Assembly: GCA_023374045.1 (NCBI GenBank)
Contig: CM041782.1
Location: 182,052,629 to 182,116,628, forward strand
DNA length: 64,000 nucleotides
Direction of reading: 5' to 3'
Origin: Limonium bicolor
Taxonomy: Eukaryota > Streptophyta > Magnoliopsida > Caryophyllales > Plumbaginaceae
Part shown: one piece after another, positions 12,418 through 23,144 of the stretch
How the letters are laid out: each line of letters opens with the position of its first letter
How positions within the stretch are numbered: the stretch's first letter is position 1
The notes under the pieces: model-generated
Seen by the model: only the letters and a program-made list of their open reading frames with translations
What the model was told of the DNA's origin: nothing
The model's database searches: none
Program-made: the position numbers and the translations under genes

Positions 12418-12520
12418 TCGACAAAGTAGTTGGTGTGGCCCGGTAGCCGATGGGCTGCACGTTTTCCATACCAGCATTGTTTGCTGAGCCCCTTTGGGGG
12501 CACCCCCATTTTTCAGGTAC
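12418..12520 (+). other. Conserved LTR three-stem block
   Basis: In order: CGACAAAGTAGTTGG, the stem GCCCGGTAGC...GGGC, the pair CCAGCA...TGCTG, the hairpin GCCCCTTTGGGGGC, then a T-run and TTTTTCAG/GTAC (AG at 12515-12516). The same order occurs at 21952, 32097, 52556 and 62491, and inverted at 205-345, although surrounding sequence has diverged. Confidence 0.7.
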
Positions 12521-12697
12521 CTGAAGTTGAGAAGATTACCACACCGAGTGTAGGTGGGGTAGATTCAAGCTACGGGAGCCTTCTACTAGTTATTTGTTTT
12601 ACTTAATTTTTGTACCTTTGAGTTTGATTCCTAGTATCTCGGATTGTATTCGTATTCGGACCGTAACTTTTGGAGATTTGTTTTTGGAGTTAGCCTT

Positions 12698-12719
12698 GTT
12701 GGTCACAAGGGTGGCCAAC
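12698..12719 (+). other. Conserved hairpin near the LTR 3' end
   Basis: GTTGGTCAC and GTGGCCAAC pair around AAGG. The same hairpin with different bases occurs at 22301-22322 and 32457-32478. All three lie about 90-125 bp before the LTR end, ahead of the TTCCGCTG motif. Confidence 0.65.
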
Positions 12720-13273
12720 GGCATTGTAATACCGCCCGGTTATTGTATTTTATTCCGCTGCAGTTTATGTTTTATTGGGAGTGATCATCGCACAGGTTAT
12801 TGGATTTCGGGTTGGGGTGTTACAGGGTATGGCTCATCTGGACGTCTCACGTCCTGGTTTGTGTCCGAGGAACGGACAGACTTTTACTTCATATCCGGAT
12901 CAGCGTCCGGGTCTGGCCCATCCGGACGTCTCACGTCCTGGTATGCGTCCGTGGAGTGGACACTGGTGTCCGGGTTAGCGTCCGGGTCTGTTGATCCGGA
13001 CGTGTGTATTTTTCCTTGTTTTTCTGCAAATTTCAACTGGGCTTAGATTCTTCGTTTTAGCTCTGTTTCACTCCCCGTTTGTTGCGTTGGAAAGCTTGTG
13101 AAGTGAACTATGTGATTCCAAGATTATTTCCTGTTTTGACACATAAAATTTATCAGTTCATATCAAAACATAAATCTTGGAAAAACATATGATAAGTGCG
13201 TAATATTATCCTGAAAGTAAGTTACTATAAGGTAAATTAAACCCTTAAATGTCTATGTATTTCTCACTTATCA

Positions 13274-13320
13274 GCTCCCCATACTTATCTTTTGCTTGTC
13301 CTCAAGCAAATCTTTTTGAC
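13274..13320 (-). other. Polypurine tract and GAGGACAAGCAAA motif of the Athila/Tat-type element
   Basis: On the minus strand the interior ends TTGCTTGAGGACAAGCAAA, then AAGTATGGGGAGC, then the LTR start TGATAAG. The GAGGACAAGCA block beside the tract is a recurrent signature of Athila and Tat lineages. The purine run would prime plus-strand synthesis. Confidence 0.75.
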
Positions 13321-14507
13321 ATAATGTTTAAACAAGTTAAATAGACAATAATCAAGTAGGGAGAGCACAGAAGAGGTAATTGCCAAAATTTTCAGATTTT
13401 AAAGGGTAGTAAAAACATAATATTTCTTAATTTTTTTCTCTCTATTTTTTAGAATAAGCCTGAAGTCTGCAAAAGAAAGAGAAGCAGAACTATGAGAATT
13501 CTGCTTTTAACCTTGAGCCAATCCACCATTTTCTTTCACATTTCCTTGAACGACAAGGGGCATGAAGTAAAATCTTATTCCATTATACATTTCAATGCCA
13601 CATACTCATGATCCATAATAAAGAATTTTTTATCATTTTGGTACATAATGCATAGATACTTCAATTTTGAAGTTCATTTTTCCTTTACCTCAAACTTTTC
13701 TCTCCACCCTTGTAGCGGTTTTGGGTCTACTATCCCAGATACAGAGTACCTTAGGTAGCCGGGTGATGAAGCACCCCAAAGAACTTAATAACCGAGTGGA
13801 CGAGGCCTGTTTAGGATCAGAATATGCCTGTCTGGATCAGAGGAGTACCTTGCCTTGTTCTTTTTCCACCGTTTCATTCCAATTCAAATCCAGGCTCAAA
13901 GTTTAAAACAAAATTCAAATGATAGTGATAAAAATAGTTGATTTTTTGTGTGCCCTTAAACCTGTTAATACCGGCATTACTCCCTATATGGCTCCTTTTT
14001 TGATTATTAATTACTTAACACATTTAAACACAGTGTCAAAAAATAAAAACTTAAGAGCAAGCTTATGAGGATACGAGTATTCTCTCCCCCACACTTGAAC
14101 CAAAGCAATGCCCTTATTACATAGAAAGAATTTAAAATAACAAGGCATGCAAACTACCTGGGTAATGATCACAAAGCAAAAACAATAGGAAATATTGAAA
14201 ATTTAAAGAGCAGAGAGAGTGTACTCCCCAGAGTTTTGCAGAGTATGTAGAGTAGCTCCCCCACCCTTGAGTGCAGCTGTAGGAATGTGCAAGATGTTCC
14301 TGTAACGAATATTCTAGATAGCCAGAAGAACTCAAGTTAATTCTCCTCGTTCTCTCTCTCTCTCCCTCTTTTCTACTTTGCTAAATGTTTTTTTACAAAA
14401 TATAGGATAATATAAAATCAAAAATAATAGGATAATAAAATTTGACCACTGGGTTGCCTCCCAGTAAGCTGCCCGTATTTTTAGTCTTTGGCTAGACTCC
14501 CGCTTCG

Positions 14508-15359
14508 TTATCCTGGATCAAAAATAAAAGTAGACATCAGCTTTGCCAGGAAATTGAAGTTAGCAGTAATTAAAAGCAAACCACCTGGATCAAAACAAAA
14601 CGTCACCTCGGAAAATAAAATAGGAAAATGAATACTCCACAAAACTTGGTGTTTGAGGGGATACTGTCGGTAACAGAATTCTAATAGAAGACCAGGTGGT
14701 GATGACTTTTCTTCCTCAAATTGGAGGATGTAAACATCCTCCTCTTGTTGTTGAGGCTTTTGGAGGCAGGGTGGAAGTTGATGAGAGACTGGTGGTAGCG
14801 GTGTTCCTTCCTCAGATTCGAGGATGTAAATTTCCTCTTCTGGTTGATGAGGCTTAATAGGATAATCCTCTTCTAGCTCGCAGACCGGCTCAGACAAATT
14901 TTTTTCAAATTTTGGTTGCTCTGTTTGAGTTGGGGTTGGAGATGGAGGATAATTGTAACTTTCAGACATTTGCTCCAACTCGTCGTCGGAGAAAATTTCC
15001 TGATAAGTTTCTTTATCTCCTCATCAGAACTCGTAGCTTCAAGAATATCTGGCTCGAATCGATCTTCACTCCTTGGAATCACCACTGGAATCTCTTCTAG
15101 CAGCTTGGTCTGACTCGGGAGAAATTCGTCTGGCCCACCCTGTGTAGATTGCTGTTCATTCTGATTGAAGAAGTAATATTCCAACTGAGCTTCTTTGTAC
15201 TGTGTATTAGCCTGGTCGACCTCCCACCAATACAGCTCTCGATTTGATTATTGAGGTGGTTGATAATCCTTGACCATCCTTTGATATGAGGATATCTCCT
15301 CTTGCATTTGGGTCCATTCCAAATTCAAATCAATTCTCACCTCATCGTAGCCGCTCTCC
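14508..15359 (-). pseudogene. Broken acidic, Pro/Glu-rich ORF of the non-autonomous Athila/Tat-type element
   Basis: Downstream of the PBS, three overlapping minus-strand frames form one broken reading frame. It starts MESGYDEVRIDLNLEWTQ and is interrupted by a stop after KDYQPPQ. It continues through YYFFNQNEQQ and SSDEEIKK to a frameshift near 14900-14980. It then gives MSESYNYPPSPTPTQTEQ, and later two imperfect repeats of the form PxxEE(E/D)(I/V)YIL(E/Q). The product would be acidic and rich in Pro, Glu and Gln. No CCHC knuckle, protease or RT motif is visible, so it is not a recognisable gag. I do not know its function. Confidence 0.55.
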
Positions 15360-15549
15360 ATTATCAGTAAATAGCCTACAAAAATGAAAATAAAAATACC
15401 AACTAGAATAGAACTAAAAATCGAAAAGAAACATAAAAACAAAAATTAACTAAATAGAAAACAAAAATAACTAAATAGAAAAACAATAATAACAAAGAGA
15501 TAACAGAAATCTTAATAAATTAAAAATCATCAATTAACCGTGTCGGAGG

Positions 15550-15567
15550 TCCCCGGCAACGGCGCCA
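15550..15567 (-). other. Primer binding site, tRNA-Asp type
   Basis: The minus-strand TGGCGCCGTTGCCGGGGA is complementary to the 3' end of plant tRNA-Asp(GUC) including CCA. It lies 6 nt inside the right LTR. It fixes element orientation (minus) and lineage (Athila/Tat type). Confidence 0.9.
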
Positions 15568-15573
15568 AAAACT

Positions 15574-17491
15574 TGTTGGAGAAATATGTGACTACTTTTA
15601 CAACTTAGGCAGTGTACCTATCGTTTTGCGAAATAGTGGATTTGCGGGGTTGTCGTACTCTTGGGGACCTCGCTGTGGTTATTTGACAGTGTAGTAAATT
15701 GACTGAGACTTCTAGTAAACAAGTTTTATCATTTTTTGAAAGAGTATGATTGAAAAATAACTTATAAGACAAAAAAAAAAAAAACATATCAAAACAGAAT
15801 AGAAATAGAAATTGTAAATCTTTTGTTTTTAAAGAAGCATCCTGGGTTATTCTGCTCACCTATTTTATCTAATTATGTCAATATAAACTTTCACCACTTT
15901 AGCAATAAACTCAGGAATCTTAATTAGTTCATTGACTGGTCCTTGTACAACAAACCCTAACTAGCAGAAAAAACAAGCCGCAAAATATGCCCAAGTCAAT
16001 TCAACCAATCGCATTATTAACAATTCCTATTGGAGACAGATTAACCTATAGGCGAAACTCGCTTCTACTCGTTAACCCGATTTGACTTCCTATGTCTAGA
16101 ACCTTGACTCAGCAATTCATTTTAACAAGAAAACTACAAATATCACTTTAATAATTGGCCTGAAGATTAAAGCGCATTAAGGACAAGAATAAAAATATTG
16201 CTTAAATGAATTATAGTGAAAAGTTATGTAACACAATTATATAAACTAGGCTCGCTTCCAAACCCGGGAGGCTAAGTTTATTAATTACATATAATTATAA
16301 AAACAAACATCAATAATAAGATAGACATTAAAACGGAGTAAAGTTAAAGGAAAGAAAGAACTCTATTTGGGGAGAGTTGTTTCGCTTTCAGGCTCGTTTC
16401 CATGATTATGCCGACCTCAAAACGATGATAAATAGGTAGAACGAAGAAAAACGGACAAACGGGCACAAGTTGGTCCTATCCGGGTGGGGGCTACGCGGAC
16501 ACAAATTCGGACAACACCTGTCCGTATGGGGTATGCGCGGACACAAACCTGGACATAATCTGGGATTGTGCAGATCGTCTTCTTCGTCTGGAAAACTGGA
16601 AAATGGAAACTTAAGGCTAATTGGATGATGGGAAATGATAAAAATGGCGTGGAGATAGTGTGTATAGATGGAGAATTAAATTTGGATGGAGGGAGAGTGA
16701 GTGTTGATGAGCGTTGATGAACTTTGGATTTCAGGAGGGATAATGAAGAAGATTGAAGGAGCGTGGGTTTTTATAGAGCAGAGGAAAGGAATAAGATAAG
16801 GGAAGATGGGATATAATGTAGGCGGTGGTGGTAGATGGATAGAATGTAGGCGCCGTAGATAAGAAAAGAGAAAAGGCTGCACCGAAAGTTACAACGCGTG
16901 AAATCTGGAATTCGTCGCCGCACTTTACACGTGTCCGGATTTGTGTCCGGATTTGTGTCCGGACCTGGCTCATTCGGACGTCACACGTCCGATTTTCCAG
17001 TCCGAGGGACGGACATACTTTTAATTCGTGTCCGGACTTGCGTCCGGGTATGGCTCATCCTAACGTCTCACGTCCTGGTTTGTGTCTGAGGAACGGACAG
17101 ACTTTTACTTCATGTCCGATCAGCGTCCGGGTCTGGCCCATCCGGACGTCTCACGTCCTGGTATGCGTCCGTGGAGCGGACACTGGTGTCCGGGTTAGCG
17201 TCCGGGTCTGTTGATCCGGACGTGTGTATTTTTTCCTCGTTTTTCTGTAATTTTCAACTGGGCTTAGATTCTTCGTTTTAGCTGCGTTTCACTCACCGTT
17301 TGTTGCGTTGGAAAGCTTGTGAAGTGAACTATGTGATTCTAAGATTATTTCCTTTTTTTGACACATAAATATCAGTTCATATCAAAACATAAATCTTGGA
17401 AAAACATATGATAATTGAGTAATATTATCCTGAAAGTAAGTGAGTATAAGGTAATTAAACCCTTAAATGTCTATGTATTTCTCACTTATCA
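15574..17491 (-). mobile_element. Right (5') LTR of the Athila/Tat-type element
   Basis: This is an uninterrupted 1918-bp LTR with TGATAAG start and CCAACA end on the minus strand. It lies directly upstream of the PBS and is followed on the plus side by the TSD GTGTG. It carries a run of GTCCGGAC-type palindromes at 16926-17226 and a shorter group at 16466-16556. Confidence 0.9.
16926..17226 (-). repeat. GTCCGGAT/ATCCGGAC palindrome array in the Athila/Tat-type LTR
   Basis: Longer units (about 35 nt, GTCCGGAT...GTCCGG...CATCCGGAC) alternate with shorter ones (about 27 nt, GTCCTGGT...GTCCGAGGAACGGAC). The same array is split at 8245-8362 and 12830-13005 in the left LTR by the 4.5-kb insertion. 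Confidence 0.75.
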
Positions 17492-17639
17492 GTGTGGGGT
17501 GAGGGAGATTGAGTGAATTTCTTTTGTGTAAATTCTCAATCGAAATGGAGTTTCCCGTTTAAGTTTATCTCGTGTCTTTCCCTAACTATCAAAGTTTTAT
17601 CTAAGTCTATGACATGTCTATGACACGTCAGGGACGCAT

Positions 17640-17892
17640 TAGGAGTGCTTTCTAGTTTCAGTAAACCTGCCCAAGATGGTGTCAAAACCCAACGATCTCA
17701 GACGAAGAAAATTCAGAAAGAAAAATTTGAAAACAAATTTCGTTGGCAAAAGAAGTACGTTCACCTTCCTTAGTTATTGATTTATGGTTACGGTGGATAC
17801 GATGGACACATTCACTCTTCATGTCACAAGCTTGGTCGTGATTTATCCTTTAATATGCAACGCATACATACTCTGTCTTGAGCCCGACGTAA
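17640..17892 (+). pseudogene. SIRE-type Copia gag remnant with a decayed zinc knuckle
   Basis: The short, frame-broken sequence includes a basic stretch (RRKFRKKNLKTNF) followed by YGYGGYDGHIHSSCHKLGR at about 17780-17845. The spacing G-H-I-x-x-x-C matches the second half of a CX2CX4HX4C knuckle. The two N-terminal cysteines appear as Tyr and Gly, each one base from Cys. It sits immediately upstream of the solo LTR at 17893; the protease of the same element resumes after 22419. The 5' LTR and most of gag are missing, so the left border is approximate and partly inferred. Confidence 0.5.
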
Positions 17893-20268
17893 TGAAATTC
17901 CCCAAACCTTGATATATTGTTTAAATACTAAGCTATGGTATATAAAGGCTAAAAAGTGCCTTAGAAACATCAGTGTACAAATTAAACCATGGTAAAAACA
18001 ATAAAGTACCATAAAGACAGTTTGAGCAAAAACATGCTTTAAGCTTGGAGTGAACTTGGTTAGGACCCAAAGAGCCTACCAAGACTTAATAATATTCAAT
18101 TATGAATTAATAAGGCTAATTAAGTCCTTAGGAAATCTTGGTAGACAATTAAACCAAACAAAACACAAATAAATGCCTTAAAGTCAATATGGGCAAAAAT
18201 GTGCTCTAAGCTTGGGATAAATGTGTATAAGACCTAAAGGTCATACCAATACCTTATAAATGTGTTAATGAACATATTAAATCGATTACTAAAGAAAACC
18301 AAGCTTGAAAACAAGTTAAAACACAAAATGTGCTTTAAGGAGCCTTAAAGCACATTTTTGAAAAATTGTCTTGTAAATGAGTTTTGAATGGCTAAATGTC
18401 CATCATCACTCTTTAATTAACATGTGTACTACTTAGTATCACATTTGGAAGTCTAGATCAATGAGAAATCAAAAATTTCACATCTATGTGCCTTGTTTTA
18501 GTGAATAGTAACTATTATAAGCTAGTTTGTAACATATGTCATTATAAGTAATTTAATTGCTCAACTAAGACCAAAACACCCCTAAGTAACTAAAGGGGGC
18601 CGGTTTTCATGGTGTGAGTCACCACCCTTGCTAGCACTTATCAAGTAAATACATAAAGGATAAAGCAAGTTACTATTTGCTTTTAACAAACAAATATCTA
18701 AAGCTAGCTACTTACCTTCTCATTCTCTTATTCTTCTTCATTTCACACGATTTCTTCATCTCTCCCAAGCTCCATTCTCGGTTTGCTACAGCACCATCTC
18801 ATTCTTCATCTTCTTTCACTTGTAACTTATGATTCCATGCTCCAAAATCAATTTCAAGACTACCTTTGTCTTAGTTAGATCAAGCTCCTCATTTCCCTCT
18901 TTTCAAATCTTCAAGAACTCAATTTTGATGCCATGGAGATTCACCGTTGAAGGAGCTTGAGCTCATATTTTCATGCCTTGTCATTCTCTTATGCTTCAAG
19001 GTAAGGAAAATCAAAGAAAAACCATGTTTCCTCTCATTTTGGTACATGTCCAAAAATTCACCTCACAATGGTGTCTTTACCTTGCTTGTTTTAGCTTCAT
19101 TTGAATCTTCCAAGGGCTAGGATGAGTCCTCTCTTGATACTTATACAAGCTCTCTTCAAATTCCAAGGTAAAACAATTACCTTAATGTGTTAAGACAATA
19201 TATACAACCTAGGGTTTGTAAATGTTTAAGCATGAAGCTTGAATACTCATTGGTGTTACTTGTATATTGATTAGAACATTGACAAGTAACCAAGTCCTCT
19301 TGCCGATTTCCAAACAAGGAAGAACAAGAGTGTCCAAGTAAAAATCTTGAAGAAAAGAGGTAAACAAACTATCCCAATGTAGTTTAAATGCCTTAGGAGA
19401 AATGAGCTTATATTGCTTATGAAAATGATTTAAGGAGCCAAGGGAAAATGACTTAGAAGAATGCTCTCAAGGACTTAGTAAAAGGCATATGTATTGTTGA
19501 GTGTATTTGCAGGTCAAAGGCAAATACAATGTGGGAAATTCGGTGTTTATGATTTATGCATCTTAAGGGCCTAAGAGCCATGTTATTTAATGGCGTAAGT
19601 GCCATGCAATTTAAATTATGCACTATATTGTGAAGTAGTGCTAAATGTGTGAAGTTTGTGTATAAGAATGTGTTTGATGGATTTTAGTGTTCTTGGTTGT
19701 TTGATGGTGAAGACAATGTGTCTTGGTTTAGTAATGTTCTAGGAGAGTTCATGTCAAAATTTAGGTAATAAACAAGAAGTTCTATGGTGTTTAAAGATGT
19801 AAAAAGGGCTTAGGCAATGTTCTAGAGGATTTAGAATGCAAAAGAATGCTTTGGGACATTTCAAGATTCATGGTGAGATTGTAGTTAAGACTTGTGCATT
19901 GTTGGTGAAAAAAAAGGATGAAGTGATTTGTTGCATGGGAAGCTATAAACTTGTAAAGATGTTCAAGGAGTTGTTTGGAAAGAAAAGATGCTTGGGGATG
20001 ATGTAGTAGTGGTGAGGAAACATTGTTGGCATAGTGGTTATCATAGGTATGAAACACCACTTGGGAAACTAAGGAGGAAATAACATAAGTGTTAGGAATT
20101 TCGGTATGAAATGAGTAAGTGTTTAAGGTGATAGGTAATGAGTTTCATGGATGTTGTATGAGGATATAAGTGTACCAAATGATGTTAGGATACAATTGGA
20201 GGCCTTAGGAGAAGTTTGGTGAAAATTGGTTAAGTGTTTAAAGGCTTAGAAATTGAGTGTTTTGGCTT

Positions 20269-20516
20269 GTCCGAACATCCGTCCGGACATGGACGTTCGG
20301 ACAGGCCCTGTTGCGTAAAAATTCTCAGAGTCTCGAACTGTGTCCGAACTTCGGAAGTCCGGACACAGGTTCGGACAAATGAGATTCTACTTTGAAATTT
20401 TCCTCGACCCATGTCCGAACTTCCGAAGTCCGGACACATGTTTGGACATGCGTCTGCTTCCAGTTTTAAGTCACGGCTTGCGTCCGAACTTGGGAAGTCC
20501 GAACACAAGTTCGGGC
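20269..20516 (+). repeat. Four-unit palindrome array (GTCCGAAC/GTTCGGAC type)
   Basis: Units lie at 20269-20302, 20342-20376, 20413-20446 and 20482-20516, with start spacing 73, 71 and 69 bp. Each is left arm GTCCGAAC, a central GTCCGGAC or GTCCGAAC, and right arm GTTCGGAC with minor changes. The gaps between units are much less alike than the units. Confidence 0.88.
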
Positions 20517-21951
20517 ATGCCACTGTTTTGGCCAAAAATGTTGTTTAAGGTTAGGAAAAGTTGTCTAAAAATGGTGATTATTAAGTAATGATGTTATAAG
20601 ATTGTTAAGGACATGTTAAGTGAGTTATAATGACAATTTAGTGAGGGAAAAGTTGTATTAAAATGTAAAAGTAAAACAAGTTAAAATGTGAAGTTATTTA
20701 ACTAAGTTAACAGGGATAAGTTATGAGCATTAGACTTTAAATAATCATGTTACCCCGATGTTAATAAAAGTACATGTAATGTTATCAGTTGTTCGAGGAA
20801 CATAAGTGGACGTGATAGAGTGGACTCCGGTGACAGGTATGGTTTTCTTGCAACCTGTGTCCTACCGGATTACACCGGCTTGTATGCCAATGTGTTTTTC
20901 TGTATGTTTGCCACGTTGTGAGATAAAACATGTAATGAGTTTACAGTAATTCATATATGTGGCGTGTTTAGTTCCGATACCATTTAACCTCGAAAGTGTT
21001 AAACCTTAGCTAACTGAGTCTAGGATCACATGAGAGTTCGGTATTCGGATTAAACGACCCGAACCATGGGACGTTCTAACCACGGCTATGCGTGTGTTAA
21101 TTGTGTGATATGTGTAGTGAATGTAGGGATCTCCCTTGTATGTTTAACCCAGTTGTAATACTGTATGGTGTGTAGATGTGATAGACTCCATAGTGGGGTT
21201 CTAACTAACATCTAAAAGTAAGTATGTACTAACAGTGGTGAGGAATCCGGTTAGGCCGGTCGCGCGTTGTTTGGGAGTGGGTATCCTTTTTAGCCTTACC
21301 CTTCTCTCTGTTATGGTTGTTTCCCTCACGGGTTATGATCTCCCATTAGCTTACTCCAAAGCTTAGCTATTCTGACTTATGATCGGTTTAGGGGGAACCT
21401 GTATTTGTGTGGTGTGTTCGGGCCACAAAACCCGAACCATCTTAACCTAAGTTACTCGTCCGACTATTAGGACGGTAATGAGTGTTGTATAACGAGTTTA
21501 TCATGAGGGTGACATCATTCTCTAGGCTCACTAGTGAATTAACAATGTTTGGGTCGGTTCCTAAGAGAACCGCTCCCGTTATGTTGTGTTGTTGATATAA
21601 TGCAATTTCTATTGCGATGTTATTATGTGCACGTTGAAACATGAAAAGTGTTGTTATGTGTTGTTATGTGATGAATGTTATATGTTGTAAAATGTGGAGT
21701 ATGTGGATCATGGATATGAATCCCAGTTTGTGATAAGAGGCGTTTAAGGATAACCCGAATAACGGGTAAGTGTCGTCTATTAAGGAAGTAGCTCCATTAG
21801 AGGAGAAACACTCTAGGGGTAATGAATACCATAAGTGACCTATCAAGTACGGATATGTTATCTGTTTGTTGAGCCCATGGAGGCGGAATGATTCGTGTTG
21901 TGTGTTTTAAGTTACATGCATGATTTAAATATAATCAACCGCATGCTAAGA

Positions 21952-22064
21952 CGACAATTAGTTGTGCGTGGCCCGGTAGCATGTGGGCTGCGGGATTACC
22001 ATACCAGCAAAGGTGCTGAGCCCCTTGGGGGCCACCCTTTCTCTTCTTTTCCTATTTCAGGTAC
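21952..22064 (+). other. Conserved LTR three-stem block
   Basis: CGACAATTAGTTGTGCG is followed by GCCCGGTAGC...GGGC, CCAGCAAAGGTGCTGAG and GCCCCTTGGGGGC. A pyrimidine-rich stretch and TATTTCAG/GTAC follow (AG at 22059-22060). It is followed by GAGAGTAGGACGGGGTAG, shared with 32217. Confidence 0.7.
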
Positions 22065-22300
22065 AAAGAGCTGGAAGCCGTTCGAGAGTAGGACGGGGTA
22101 GTCGTTGTACATGGGTAATCATTTAAGTTGTATATATACAGTAGGTGTAGTAAGACCGAAATTGTTATCGGCATCAGTTGTAAATACTCGGTACAGTTGG
22201 AAGGTATGTGTATGTTTTGTTGTTAATGGAAAGGGATAATAATGTGTAGTCGCTCGGAATCTAGTCCATCAGGCCGGTACAATGTTTATGTAATAGCCTT

Positions 22301-22322
22301 GTTAGCCACGTGGGTGGTTAAC
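22301..22322 (+). other. Conserved hairpin near the LTR 3' end
   Basis: GTTAGCCAC pairs with GTGGTTAAC, allowing G:T, around a short GTGG loop. It lies about 90 bp before the LTR end and has counterparts at 12698 and 32457. Confidence 0.6.
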
Positions 22323-22419
22323 GGCGTGTAACACCAACGAGTTAAGTAATGTGATGAAGTATATTTTCCGCTGCAGATTGTTGTTATGTGTTTGTTGTTG
22401 GATAGGGTGTTACACGTAA

Positions 22420-23144
22420 GGACAACTCTTTTTCATCTAAAAGGGAACCCAAGTTTGCCTGGGTTCCCAAGTCTAACCAATAATTTTTTTGCAGGGAGAG
22501 AAGACCGTGGACAATGACTCTTGGTTTTTGGATAGTGGATGCTCACGACATATGACAGGAGATCCTGATAAGTTCACGACTCTCTCTCAACACTATGGGG
22601 GAAAGGTCACTTTGGGCGACAATGCTCATGGAGAAATCATTGGTACTGGAACCGTCGGTAATCCCTCCTTGTTCAAAATACAAAATGTAAATTTAGTAGA
22701 TGGTCTTGGACATAGTCTTCTAAGTATCTCTCAAATATGTGGTCTCTCTAACGTTGTTCTCTTTACGGCATCAGATTGCAAAATCTTTGATGAGCAAACA
22801 GGTCTTCTTAAAGCTACTGGAATAAGGGTGAATAACCTTTACAAGCTATCTCTTGAAAACCATAACCTAGATGGAAATCTTTGTCTTAGTGTACAGGATA
22901 AAAATCAATCTTTATGGCACTCCCAACTGGGTCATGCTCACGGCAAGTTACTGAACAAAATCAAAAATGGTAATCTCCTCGTCAGTCTTCTTAAGATAAA
23001 TTTTCAGACCGACTCACTCTACCCTGCATGCATTCAAGGTAAACATACTAGGGCAAGCTTCCCAAGCAAACCTGAGATGTCTACCACGTCCCTATTAGAT
23101 CTATTACATATGGATCTATGTGGCCCAATGCGAGTTCAAAGCTA
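22420..23144 (+). pseudogene. SIRE/Maximus Copia protease and pre-integrase region
   Basis: After KFAWVPKSNQ, a stop and a short gap, the open frame from about 22489 gives WFLDSGCSRHMTGD, the retropepsin active site with catalytic Asp in DSG. It continues through LGDN and LSISQIC to the pre-integrase domain LWHSQLGHAHGKLLNKIKNG. It ends at MDLCGP, the first integrase Asp, just before a stop at 23143. The protease would cut the gag-pol polyprotein in the virus-like particle. The CX2C of the integrase zinc finger reads ACIQGKH, so one Cys is lost. The frame is open for 218 codons, long for this window, but the element as a whole is dead. Confidence 0.85.

Larger units (their letters stand above)
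8363..12824 (+). mobile_element. Solo LTR, Tekay/Del-like 4.5-kb class, TSD GGGTA
   Basis: A 4462-bp LTR starts TGAAATACCCC and ends GGGGTGTTACA. It is flanked by GGGTA at 8358-8362 and 12825-12829. It shares the GGTGAACGGTAT block (about 11572), the three-stem block (12418-12520) and TTCCGCTG (about 12751) with the other large LTRs. Unlike them, it has AT-rich sequence at about 10000-11450 where they carry a palindrome array. No interior is present, so it is a solo LTR. No coding region is supported. Confidence 0.88.
6908..13273 (-). mobile_element. Left (3') LTR of the Athila/Tat-type element, split by 8363-12824
   Basis: It matches 15574-17491 almost base for base outside the insertion. 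The inserted LTR separates ...ATCCGGGTA from TGGCTCATC, which are contiguous in the right LTR near 17045. ORFs of 60-250 codons over this LTR and its copy arise from repeats and are not credible genes. Confidence 0.85.
6908..17491 (-). mobile_element. Non-autonomous Athila/Tat-type LTR retrotransposon, TSD GTGTG
   Basis: Two LTRs (right copy 1918 bp; left copy the same once its insertion is removed) flank a 2.3-kb interior at 13274-15573. On the minus strand the LTR starts TGATAAGTGAG and ends CTCCAACA. The PBS matches the tRNA-Asp 3' end. The PPT-proximal interior carries the GAGGACAAGCAAA motif common in Athila and Tat elements. The flanking 5-bp repeat GTGTG is perfect. The interior is far too short for gag-pol and no protease, RT or integrase is visible, so it must have depended on a relative for mobility. 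It sits inside a SIRE-like LTR and is itself hit by a 4.5-kb LTR. Confidence 0.85.
17893..22414 (+). mobile_element. Solo LTR, Tekay/Del-like 4.5-kb class, TSD CGTAA
   Basis: A 4522-bp LTR starts TGAAATTCCCCAAACC and ends GGGTGTTACA. CGTAA lies on both sides (17888-17892 and 22415-22419). It is inserted between the gag remnant and the protease of the SIRE-type element. It carries the four-unit palindrome array at 20269-20516, the GGTATGG block at 20837, the three-stem block at 21952 and the terminal hairpin at 22301. No coding sequence is supported. Confidence 0.9.

Noticed and set aside
12483..12515. Rho-independent terminator (GC hairpin plus T-run)
   Set aside because: The context is a plant LTR; the hairpin is one part of a larger conserved block and bacterial termination does not apply.
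12594..13046. 150-codon plus-strand ORF
   Set aside because: It spans the junction of the solo LTR and the Athila/Tat-type LTR at 12824, so it is chimeric and accidental.
20269..20516. CRISPR array (35-bp palindromic repeats with ~36-bp spacers)
   Set aside because: The geometry matches, but units differ from one another, gaps are partly related, it lies inside a plant LTR with TSDs, and no cas genes are present.
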